NCBI GenBank assembly: GCA_900557505.1
Contig: USTC01000042.1
Span: 1-7,544, forward strand
Direction: 5' to 3'
Length of the DNA stretch: 7,544 nucleotides
Source of the DNA: an uncultured Collinsella sp.
GTDB taxonomy: Bacteria; Actinomycetota; Coriobacteriia; Coriobacteriales; Coriobacteriaceae
Of the stretch, positions 1 to 4,919 are shown one piece after another. Both the position numbers and the translations under genes were made by a program. Position 1 is the stretch's first letter, and each line of letters begins with the position of its first letter. The notes under the pieces were generated by a model, which saw only the letters and a program-made list of their open reading frames with translations, had not been told where the DNA came from and did not search any database.

Positions 1-184
1 CGGCTGCCGCAAGCTCATCGAGTGACGTAAAGTTTCGCTCGCCACCGCGCTCGGCGGTAAAGGCGGTACCGCGATTGGCGTCGCGTGAAAGCGTGCCCAC
101 AAACGCGGCTTGCTCGTTGGCGTTGACGACTTGGATAAAGTCGTCGGTGATCATGGATGTGCCGATGGTCGCGATGCGCAGCAT
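1..184 (-). CDS. Gfo/Idh/MocA-family oxidoreductase, N-terminal part only (runs off the window)
   Basis: The reading frame starts at an ATG at 184-182 and stays open to base 1, giving about 61 residues. It begins MLRIATIGTSMITDDFIQVV, with a beta strand and a glycine-containing turn followed by TSMITDDF. This matches the start of NAD(P)-binding Rossmann folds of the Gfo/Idh/MocA family, whose members oxidise or reduce sugars, inositols and related substrates. Later, LSRDANRGTAFTAERG followed by FTSLDEL fits the second strand and helix of that fold. An AAGGGGG ribosome site lies a few bases upstream of the ATG and supports the start. The catalytic half is outside the window, so the substrate cannot be guessed. 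The gene lies 73 bp downstream of rnhA on the same strand and could be co-transcribed with it. No convincing terminator separates them. Confidence 0.8.
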   Translation of the reverse strand, partial: MLRIATIGTSMITDDFIQVVNANEQAAFVGTLSRDANRGTAFTAERGGERNFTSLDELAAA

Positions 185-257
185 ACGTCCCCCTTGCGTT
201 GTTTGGTCTACAGGATGAGTGTAGCGCGTGGGGATATAAAGCTGCGCGAAAACGCTA

Positions 258-743
258 TTACAGGTCGCTCTCGTTAAAGCCGGTGTCGATATCGAGGTTA
301 CTGCCGTCGGCCGCCGTGGTGGCAAGCTCGTCGCAGCGCTCGTTGAGCTCATGGCCGGCATGGCCTTTAACCCAGATGAACTCCACTTTGTGCTTGCTCT
401 TTGCGGCAAGCAGGCGCTCCCACAGGTCGCGGTTCTTGACGGGCTGTTTGTTAGCAGTCTTCCAGCCGCGTTTTTTCCAGCCGTCGATCCAGTGCTTGTT
501 GAAGGCGTTGACGACGTACTGCGAATCGGAATGGACTTCGACGTCGCAGGGGCGGTTGAGTGCCTCGAGCGCCACGATAACGGCCATGAGCTCCATGCGG
601 TTGTTGGTGGTCTTGGCGTAGCCGCGCGAAAGCTCGGAGGTGAAGGTCTTGCCGGCGGGGTTGGTGTATTTGAGTACGGCGCCGTAGCCGCCGCGTCCCG
701 GATTTGATCGGGCCGAGCCGTCGGTATAGATGATGACCTTCAC
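258..743 (-). CDS. rnhA: Ribonuclease HI
   Basis: This encodes ribonuclease HI, a cytoplasmic enzyme that cuts the RNA strand of RNA-DNA hybrids during primer removal and R-loop clearance. The 161-residue product has the usual family length and all expected active-site residues: D8 in [12 protein letters not shown]51 in NNRMEL, D73 in HSDSQYV and D138 in ERCDELA, plus the flexible-loop H128 in WVKGHAGH. The Trp/Lys-rich stretch around 85-99 ([16 protein letters not shown]) matches the basic handle of the E. coli-type enzyme. I chose the GTG at 743-741 because AAAGGA sits 5 bases upstream and the protein then begins directly with the first beta strand. A longer in-frame ATG at 794 would add 17 unlikely residues. 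The gene follows lysR on the same strand but has its own candidate promoter. Confidence 0.95.
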   Translation of the reverse strand: MKVIIYTDGSARSNPGRGGYGAVLKYTNPAGKTFTSELSRGYAKTTNNRMELMAVIVALEALNRPCDVEVHSDSQYVVNAFNKHWIDGWKKRGWKTANKQPVKNRDLWERLLAAKSKHKVEFIWVKGHAGHELNERCDELATTAADGSNLDIDTGFNESDL

Positions 744-781
744 ATGGTTCCTTTCGTTGGGTATGTTTCGTGCGAGTGACC

Positions 782-813
782 ATTGTAGCGCCATGCCCGC
801 CGGGGGCTAGCAA
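782..813 (-). promoter_or_regulatory. Candidate rnhA promoter
   Basis: On the minus strand a TACAAT (787-782) forms a good -10 hexamer, 38 bases upstream of the rnhA GTG. A TTGCTA (813-808) lies 20 bp further up and could serve as the -35, although that spacing is longer than ideal. Transcription would begin near 775 and give a leader of about 30 nt. This suggests rnhA can be expressed independently of lysR. Confidence 0.4.
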
Positions 814-842
814 TCTATGATTTCTACCCCGTCTTCCGACAG

Positions 843-1745
843 TTAGTTGGCATGGATGATGCGGTTGAGCTCATCGAGGTATTGCTGCAAGAGGGGAGAG
901 GGCTTGCGCTCGTCGTGCATGATATAGCCTACGTGCATCGTTGGGGCGTCTGCTAACGGGATCGATGCCATACCCCATTGCATTTCATTGGAGAGGACGC
1001 CGGTCGACAGGGTGTAACCGTTCGACGTGATAAGTAAGTTAGTAAGTGTTCCGCGGTCCGAGATTCGTATGTTGCGGTCGCAAGGGATATAGCTAAAAGG
1101 TTCCTCGGCGTAATAGAAGGAGTTTGAGGTTCCCTGCTCAAAGCTGTAGCGCGTATAGGGCGTGAGGTCGGCAAGGGACAGCTGAGGGCGGCGTGCGAGC
1201 GGGTGGCGCTCGCTAACGAAGACGTGGACCGTCGCGTCGAATAGGGGATGGAAGCTTGCACGGGCATCGGCGAAGGCCTTCTGCAGAACGCGGGCGTTAA
1301 AGTCATCCAGATACAGAATGCCGATATCGCTGCGAAACGCACGGACGTCATCGATGATCTGCGATGTGGTGGTCTCGCGCATGATGAACTCGAACTTGCT
1401 GTCGCGGCAGCGCTCGACTACGTTGACAAAGGCCTCGACCGAAAAGGCGTAGTGCTGGGCGGAAATGGCGAGGCGGGCTTGCGGGGTGCCGCCGTCCTCG
1501 TAGCGTGCCTCGAGCATGTCGGCCTGCTCTACGACCTGGCGCGCATAGCCCAAAAGCTCGGTGCCGTCGTTGGTGAGTGCAACACCGCGGCTAGAGCGCG
1601 TAAAAATTTCGATATGAAGTTCCTGCTCCAGGCTTTTGACGGCGTTTGAGATGTTGGACTGAGCGGTATAGAGGCGCTGAGCTGCGGCGTTGATTGAGCC
1701 GGACTCTGCCACGGCGATCAGAAAACGAAGCTGCTGGAGGGTCAT
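843..1745 (-). CDS. LysR-family transcriptional regulator, probable regulator of metY
   Basis: This is a 300-residue LysR-type regulator of normal family length. Residues 1-60 form the winged helix-turn-helix, with recognition region AAQRLYTAQSNISNAVKSLE (21-40) and the typical RGVALTNDGTELL wing. A linker helix follows to about residue 88, and the rest is the two-lobed effector-binding domain. LysR proteins usually act as tetramers that activate a divergent target when a small metabolite binds, and repress themselves. The ATG at 1745 is supported by AAAGGA 9 bases upstream and by the standard MTLQQLRFL start. The gene is divergent from metY, and a T-N11-A inverted repeat lies immediately upstream. 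That suggests control of sulfur amino acid synthesis, as with CysB, MetR or CmbR. The effector cannot be read from sequence, so no symbol is given. Confidence 0.92.
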   Translation of the reverse strand: MTLQQLRFLIAVAESGSINAAAQRLYTAQSNISNAVKSLEQELHIEIFTRSSRGVALTNDGTELLGYARQVVEQADMLEARYEDGGTPQARLAISAQHYAFSVEAFVNVVERCRDSKFEFIMRETTTSQIIDDVRAFRSDIGILYLDDFNARVLQKAFADARASFHPLFDATVHVFVSERHPLARRPQLSLADLTPYTRYSFEQGTSNSFYYAEEPFSYIPCDRNIRISDRGTLTNLLITSNGYTLSTGVLSNEMQWGMASIPLADAPTMHVGYIMHDERKPSPLLQQYLDELNRIIHAN

Positions 1746-1764
1746 CGGCGCTCGTCCTTTCGAT

Positions 1765-1787
1765 TGTTATCTATAAAACAGATAACA
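1765..1787. promoter_or_regulatory. Predicted LysR operator (T-N11-A inverted repeat)
   Basis: TGTTATCT (1765-1772) and AGATAACA (1780-1787) are perfect 8-bp inverted arms around a 7-bp A/T-rich spacer. The inner part gives T1770-N11-A1782, the signature of LysR-family binding sites. The centre (1776) lies near -66 of the predicted metY start, the usual position of the LysR recognition site at activated promoters. The left arm ends only a few bases from the lysR ribosome site, so the bound protein would probably also repress lysR. Confidence 0.6.
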
Positions 1788-1806
1788 GGTTAGCGCTTTT
1801 AAGTGA

Positions 1807-1835
1807 TTGACCGAGGGAAACAATGCTCGTACTAT
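1807..1835 (+). promoter_or_regulatory. Predicted metY promoter
   Basis: TTGACC (1807-1812) and TACTAT (1830-1835) are separated by exactly 17 bp, a good match to a housekeeping sigma-factor promoter on the plus strand. The predicted start is near 1842, giving a metY leader of about 177 nt. The LysR operator lies just upstream of the -35, as expected for an activator-dependent promoter. Confidence 0.6.
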
Positions 1836-1841
1836 TCAAAA

Positions 1842-2018
1842 CACACAAAGGCGGTAGGTAATTAAGCCAACCACGGAACCGGGATGCGAAAGGAGGCCCG
1901 CATATGAATTGCTTACCAAGACGAATGCCGGGCTCCTGTTTGCGCCCGTCGGCGTGATCAGGAGACAGCGACTTACTTCTCTTTTTTTATTTACTTTTGT
2001 TCGATCAAGGAGATCATC
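1842..2018 (+). promoter_or_regulatory. Structured metY leader, possible attenuator with alternative hairpins
   Basis: Four segments can pair in mutually exclusive ways. Segment 1 (1891-1903) pairs with segment 2 (1925-1937) over about 11-12 bp with small irregularities. CTCCTG of segment 2 (1933-1938) instead pairs perfectly with CAGGAG of segment 3 (1959-1964). Segment 3 (1960-1965) can also pair with TCTCTT (1978-1983), and T1984-1988 follows directly. A short Cys-containing reading frame spans segments 1-2 and ends just before segment 3. CTCCT could also pair with the metY ribosome site AGGAG at 2008-2012. This resembles the layout of amino-acid attenuators, but the 3:4 stem is weak (6 bp with one G-U). 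It did not match the SAM riboswitch or T-box cores I know. The function is inferred. Confidence 0.4.
1904..1957 (+). CDS. Putative Cys-containing leader peptide upstream of metY
   Basis: ATG 1904 to TGA 1957 encodes the 17-residue peptide MNCLPRRMPGSCLRPSA. A full AAAGGAGG ribosome site lies 7 bases upstream, better than those of most genes here, so translation is plausible. Cys codons occur at positions 3 and 12 and an internal Met at position 8. Both amino acids connect to the reaction of the downstream enzyme. The start signal lies in segment 1 of the leader hairpin, and codons 8-12 form segment 2. Ribosome position on this frame would therefore decide which hairpin forms. I know no matching peptide family. 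It could be a chance frame, but the combination of ribosome site, length and overlap with alternative stems argues otherwise. Confidence 0.42.
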   Translation: MNCLPRRMPGSCLRPSA

Positions 2019-3329
2019 ATGAGCCAGTTCATCAACAACCCCGAGCACACCTTTGGTTTCGATACCCTGCAGCTGCACGTTGGCCAGGAGAGCGCCGATC
2101 CTGCATCCGACTCCCGTGCCGTGCCTATCTACCAGACCACGAGCTATGTGTTCCGCAATTCCCAGCACGCCGCCGACCGCTTTGGTCTTGCCGACGCCGG
2201 TAACATCTATGGCCGTCTGACCAACTCCACCCAGGGCGTCTTCGAGGACCGTATCGCCGCACTCGAGGGTGGCGTGGCAGGTCTTGCCGTCGCCTCTGGC
2301 GCTGCTGCCATCACCTATACCCTGCAGGCTCTTGCCCAGGCCGGTGACCACGTGGTGGCTCAGAAGACCATTTACGGTGGCTCCTACAACCTGCTGGAGC
2401 ATACGCTCTCCCAGTTTGGCGTCGAGACCACGTTTGTCGATGCCCATAATCTGGAAGAGGTCGAGGGTGCCATCAAGGACAACACCACGGTTGTCTATCT
2501 CGAGACGCTCGGCAACCCCAACTCCGACATCCCCAACATCGACGCCATCTCCGAGATCGCCAAGAAGCACGGTCTGCCGGTTGTCGTCGACAACACCTTC
2601 GGCACCCCGTATCTGTTCCGTCCGCTGGAGCATGGTGCCAACATCGTCGTCCACTCCGCAACCAAGTTCATCGGCGGCCACGGTACCTCGCTGGGCGGTG
2701 TGATCGTCGACGGTGGTAACTTCGATTGGAAGGCGAGCGGAAAGTACGCCCAGATCGCTGAGCCCAACCCCTCCTACCACGGTGTTTCGTTTGCCGAGGC
2801 TGCCGGTCCCGCCGCCTTCGCAACCTATGTCCGCGCTATCCTGCTGCGTGACGAGGGCGCCTGCATCAGCCCGTTCAACGCCTGGGTCCTGCTCCAGGGC
2901 ACCGAGACTCTGTCGCTGCGCGTTGACCGTCATGTCGAGAACACCAAGAAAGTCGTTGAGTTCCTGGCTGGTGACAGCCACGTCGCCAAGGTGAACCACC
3001 CGAGCCTGCCTGAGCACCCCGATCACGAGCTCTATCAGAAGTACTTCCCCCGTGGCGGTGCCTCGATCTTTACCTTTGAGATTAAGGGTGGCCAGGAGGC
3101 AGCTTGGAAGTTCATCGATCATCTGCAGGTGTTCTCGCTGCTCGCCAACGTGGCCGACGTCAAGTCGCTCGTCGTGCACCCGGCTACCACCACGCACTCC
3201 CAGCTCTCTGCCGAGGAGCTCGCCGAGCAGAACATCACGCCCTCCACGATCCGTCTTTCCATCGGCACTGAGAACGCCGAGGACATCATTTGGGATCTGA
3301 AGCAGGCCTTCGCCGCGCTGGACGAGTAA
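2019..3329 (+). CDS. metY: O-acetylhomoserine sulfhydrylase (O-acetylhomoserine aminocarboxypropyltransferase)
   Basis: This is a cytoplasmic PLP enzyme of the Cys/Met metabolism family. It condenses O-acetylhomoserine with sulfide to give homocysteine, the direct precursor of methionine. The 436 residues match the usual MetY length (about 420-440), clearly longer than cystathionine gamma-synthase or gamma-lyase. Visible motifs include the phosphate-binding IYGRLTNST (63-71), the GAAAI stretch near 94-98, LETLGNPNSDIPNID, D191 in VVVDNTFGTP (pairs with the PLP ring nitrogen) and the Schiff-base lysine K216 in HSATKFIGGHG. The C-terminal domain has SLLANVADVKSLVVHPATTTHSQL and PSTIRLSIGTEN, typical of the family. 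AAGGAG lies 6 bases before the ATG. Codon use is strongly C/G-ending, suggesting high expression. It is divergent from lysR and closed by a strong terminator. Related use of O-acetylserine cannot be excluded. Confidence 0.95.
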   Translation: MSQFINNPEHTFGFDTLQLHVGQESADPASDSRAVPIYQTTSYVFRNSQHAADRFGLADAGNIYGRLTNSTQGVFEDRIAALEGGVAGLAVASGAAAITYTLQALAQAGDHVVAQKTIYGGSYNLLEHTLSQFGVETTFVDAHNLEEVEGAIKDNTTVVYLETLGNPNSDIPNIDAISEIAKKHGLPVVVDNTFGTPYLFRPLEHGANIVVHSATKFIGGHGTSLGGVIVDGGNFDWKASGKYAQIAEPNPSYHGVSFAEAAGPAAFATYVRAILLRDEGACISPFNAWVLLQGTETLSLRVDRHVENTKKVVEFLAGDSHVAKVNHPSLPEHPDHELYQKYFPRGGASIFTFEIKGGQEAAWKFIDHLQVFSLLANVADVKSLVVHPATTTHSQLSAEELAEQNITPSTIRLSIGTENAEDIIWDLKQAFAALDE

Positions 3330-3389
3330 GGCGACTTGTGCAAGGACCCCTTGCGACTCGATAGGTATAACTGCATAAAATGCCTGTTC

Positions 3390-3430
3390 AAGGCGCCTGT
3401 GCGAACAATGGTTGCACAGGCGCCTTTTTT
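3390..3430 (+). terminator. Rho-independent terminator of metY
   Basis: AGGCGCCTGTGC (3391-3402) and GCACAGGCGCCT (3414-3425) form a perfect 12-bp G+C-rich stem with an 11-nt loop, followed by a T-run to 3430. It lies about 60 bp after the metY stop. A smaller perfect hairpin (3340-3354, arms GCAAGG and CCTTGC) lies between them without a T-run. The genes downstream therefore need their own promoter. Confidence 0.95.
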
Positions 3431-3641
3431 GCATAGAGAGGGTGCAAAAACAGGATTTTTGGCACGCTTTATGCATTCGAGTTGTGGAAAACTCCTGTTG
3501 AGAGGATGTGAGTTTTACGCAATTGACGTGCGCCTTTTGAGTAAAACCGCAGGTCGCGATTTGCTCGGGGTACTATGCAGCGCGATTGAATCACACGCAG
3601 CTCAAACGCAGCAAAAACGCACTACGGAGGTTTCCAGCTAC
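3426..3641 (+). promoter_or_regulatory. Repeat-rich upstream region of the secreted-protein gene
   Basis: This gene-free stretch of about 215 bases holds several repeats. TTTTTGCA (3426-3433), TGCAAAAA (3443-3450) and TTTTTGGCA (3455-3463) are alternating copies of one motif. GTTTTAC (3512-3518) and GTAAAAC (3541-3547) form an inverted pair enclosing CGCA/TGCG (3518-3521, 3529-3532). A TACTAT (3571-3576), identical to the metY -10, lacks a good -35 and may need an activator. Three ACGCA units start at 3595, 3606 and 3617, exactly 11 bases apart. The promoter is not certain. Confidence 0.4.
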
Positions 3642-4418
3642 ATGAGGATCGATTCACGAAAACCGAAAGCCGCCGCCCTTTCCGCCGCTCTGACCGTGGC
3701 ACTTTTGGCGGGCGCCGGCGCAACTGATGTCCACGCGGCAACACTATCCGATACGGTCGGATCTACGCCGTCCGAGGCGACGCTGGTGCAGCCCGTCGAC
3801 TACCGCGGCGACGGCTATGGCTCTATGCAGGAGTGGAACGCCTCGATGGGGGCAAAGCGCGATTCCCTGGAGATGCGCGCTCAGATCATTATGAATATGT
3901 ATGGCGACTATGCTACCGATGACGAGCGCGCTGTGTTGCAGGGCTGCATCGACGGTGCGGGTAGCCTGTTGACGATGGGGGAGGTCGATGCCAAGTCGAC
4001 CGAGCTCGACGAGCTTCGCTCTACGCTTGAGGATGCCAAGCGCGAGGCGCTCGAGGCTGCCGCAGCCGAAGCCGAGGCCGCTGAGGCCGTTCAGGCTTCG
4101 TATTACAACGCCGGCTCCGGCTCGTCTTACGCGTCTGCTGTGTATTACGCGAACGGCTCGGGCCTGACGCGTTCGAGCGGCGTCAATAACTATAACGGCC
4201 GCCGCGAGACTTATTACAGCAGCAACGTGTTGTATCACCACCGCACGGGCGAGTGGACCCAGGATTCCGAGGGCTTTTGGCGCGATTCCGATGGTTACTA
4301 CGTCGTGGCCGCGGGCGATAAGGCCCAAGGCTCCACGTTTACCGGTTCCAAGGGCGAGTGCAAGGTCTATGACTCCGGCTGCGCAGCCGGAACCACCGAC
4401 TACTACACTGGCTGGTAA
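3642..4418 (+). CDS. Secreted coiled-coil protein with a C-terminal 3D/double-psi beta-barrel-like domain
   Basis: This 258-residue protein begins with a Sec signal peptide: basic MRIDSRKPK, a hydrophobic stretch to about residue 27, and probable cleavage after VHA (A32). Residues 60-115 are predicted helical. Residues 118-150 (ELDELRSTLEDAKREALEAA onward) form an Ala/Glu-rich coiled coil, then a Gly/Ser/Tyr-rich linker to about 175. The C-terminus (SGVNNYNGRRETYYS, RDSDGYYVVAAGD, KVYDSGCAAGTTDYYTGW) resembles the small 3D/RlpA-like beta-barrel domains of wall-associated proteins of Gram-positive bacteria, some being lytic enzymes. The clearest acidic candidates are D215, D217, D244 and D253. 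C240 and C247 could form a disulfide. A role in cell-wall remodelling is inferred, and activity is unproven. The ATG at 3642 is chosen for its GGAGG 11 bases upstream and because the signal peptide starts there. A longer in-frame start at 3336 would run through the metY terminator. Confidence 0.85.
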   Translation: MRIDSRKPKAAALSAALTVALLAGAGATDVHAATLSDTVGSTPSEATLVQPVDYRGDGYGSMQEWNASMGAKRDSLEMRAQIIMNMYGDYATDDERAVLQGCIDGAGSLLTMGEVDAKSTELDELRSTLEDAKREALEAAAAEAEAAEAVQASYYNAGSGSSYASAVYYANGSGLTRSSGVNNYNGRRETYYSSNVLYHHRTGEWTQDSEGFWRDSDGYYVVAAGDKAQGSTFTGSKGECKVYDSGCAAGTTDYYTGW

Positions 4419-4445
4419 TTTTTCTGCATCACGGATATTTGGCGG

Positions 4446-4489
4446 ATGGGCGTCTTTACCGAGCTTTAGGGCAACGTAAGGACGCCCGT
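4446..4489 (+). terminator. Long hairpin after the secreted-protein gene, possible terminator
   Basis: GGGCGTCTTTAC (4448-4459) pairs with GTAAGGACGCCC (4476-4487) over 12 bp with one G-U. Two further weak pairs lie outside, and the loop is 16 nt. It lies 30 bp after the stop codon and stands out strongly. The downstream strand lacks a T-run (GTTCTATG), so it may work poorly as an intrinsic terminator and could instead protect the mRNA 3' end or be a processing site. Confidence 0.5.
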
Positions 4490-4604
4490 TCTATGTATGC
4501 GTTTGAGTTAACAGAGCGCTTACCGTGGCAGTACGCCGCGCATATGGGCGCGGGGCACACTAGTTCATGAGAAATAAGGTCTTTCTCGTGGAGGAAGTGG
4601 TCTT

Positions 4605-4811
4605 GTGAACGCTCGAGATATTGCCATTGCCGCCGTCGCATTGGTGCTTGGCTGCCTTGGTCCTACGGCCGCGCTCGTTGCGGGCATGCAGGGGTCTTGT
4701 GGGGCTGCCTCTATCGTGGTCAGTGCGTTGGTCGCGGCCGCACTGCTGGGAAGTGCGGGTGTAGTCCTTTGTCGCGACGATGAGGACCAGGCGTCGGAGT
4801 CGCAGCTCTAA
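4605..4811 (+). CDS. Small membrane protein with two transmembrane helices
   Basis: A GTG at 4605, with GGAGG about 10 bases upstream, opens a 68-residue frame ending at a TAA. Residues 6-27 and about 35-56 are strongly hydrophobic Ala/Val/Leu-rich segments separated by a short turn (GMQGSCG). The tail CRDDEDQASESQL is acidic and polar. This fits a helical hairpin in the cytoplasmic membrane. I recognise no family and propose no function. Its own start signal, hydrophobic pattern and a downstream hairpin suggest a real gene. A hairpin with arms CCGCGC (4536-4541) and GCGCGG (4548-4553) lies upstream, and no convincing promoter was seen. A chance frame in Ala-rich G+C-rich DNA remains possible. 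Confidence 0.55.
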   Translation: MNARDIAIAAVALVLGCLGPTAALVAGMQGSCGAASIVVSALVAAALLGSAGVVLCRDDEDQASESQL

Positions 4812-4848
4812 CCGTCGGGACATCGACTACTGGTTATAGATGAAGATG

Positions 4849-4886
4849 AAAGCCGCCGTAAGGGGAGTGCTCCTTGTGGCGGCTTT
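4849..4886. terminator. Long hairpin between converging genes, likely bidirectional terminator
   Basis: AAAGCCGCC (4849-4857) pairs perfectly with GGCGGCTTT (4878-4886). The stem continues inward through two wobble pairs and AAGG/CCTT, for roughly 17 bp around a tiny loop. It sits between the small membrane gene (plus, ends 4811) and the ketopantoate reductase gene (minus, ends 4920). On either strand the stem is flanked by As and ends in TTT, fitting a two-way terminator, although the T-run is short. Confidence 0.75.
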
Positions 4887-4919
4887 GCTGTTGAGCCTGT
4901 TGACGTGGTGAGCCGGGCG

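Noticed and set aside
790..807. GCCC/GGGC hairpin after lysR as a terminator
   Set aside because: The stem is only about 4 bp and no T-run follows on the minus strand.
1823..1861. A 12-codon frame (MLVLFKTHKGGR) with GAGGG upstream in the lysR-metY gap
   Set aside because: It starts inside the predicted promoter, upstream of the expected transcript start near 1842, so it would not be on the metY mRNA. It also has no pathway-related codons beyond the start Met.
1842..2018. SAM riboswitch or Met T-box in the metY leader
   Set aside because: I could not find the SAM-I, SAM-II or SAM-IV core motifs or the T-box GGTGGNACCGCG element. A covariance-model search could overrule this.
3340..3354. Perfect GCAAGG/CCTTGC hairpin directly after metY
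   Set aside because: It has only a 6-bp stem and a 3-nt loop and lacks a T-run. The much stronger terminator 35 bp later explains the end of the transcript.
1836..3476. A very long open frame on the minus strand covering metY
   Set aside because: It is the mirror of strongly biased metY codons (C/G in third position). The translation is low-complexity Gly/Val/Asp-rich, matches no fold, and spans the metY leader and terminator.
3336..3641. N-terminal extension of the secreted protein back to an ATG at 3336
   Set aside because: It would translate straight through the strong metY terminator and has no ribosome site. The ATG at 3642 has GGAGG and opens a proper signal peptide.
4840..4911. A 23-residue hydrophobic frame starting MKMKAAVRG
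   Set aside because: It has no ribosome site, and most of it is encoded by the arms of the convergent terminator hairpin, so coding potential is probably accidental.
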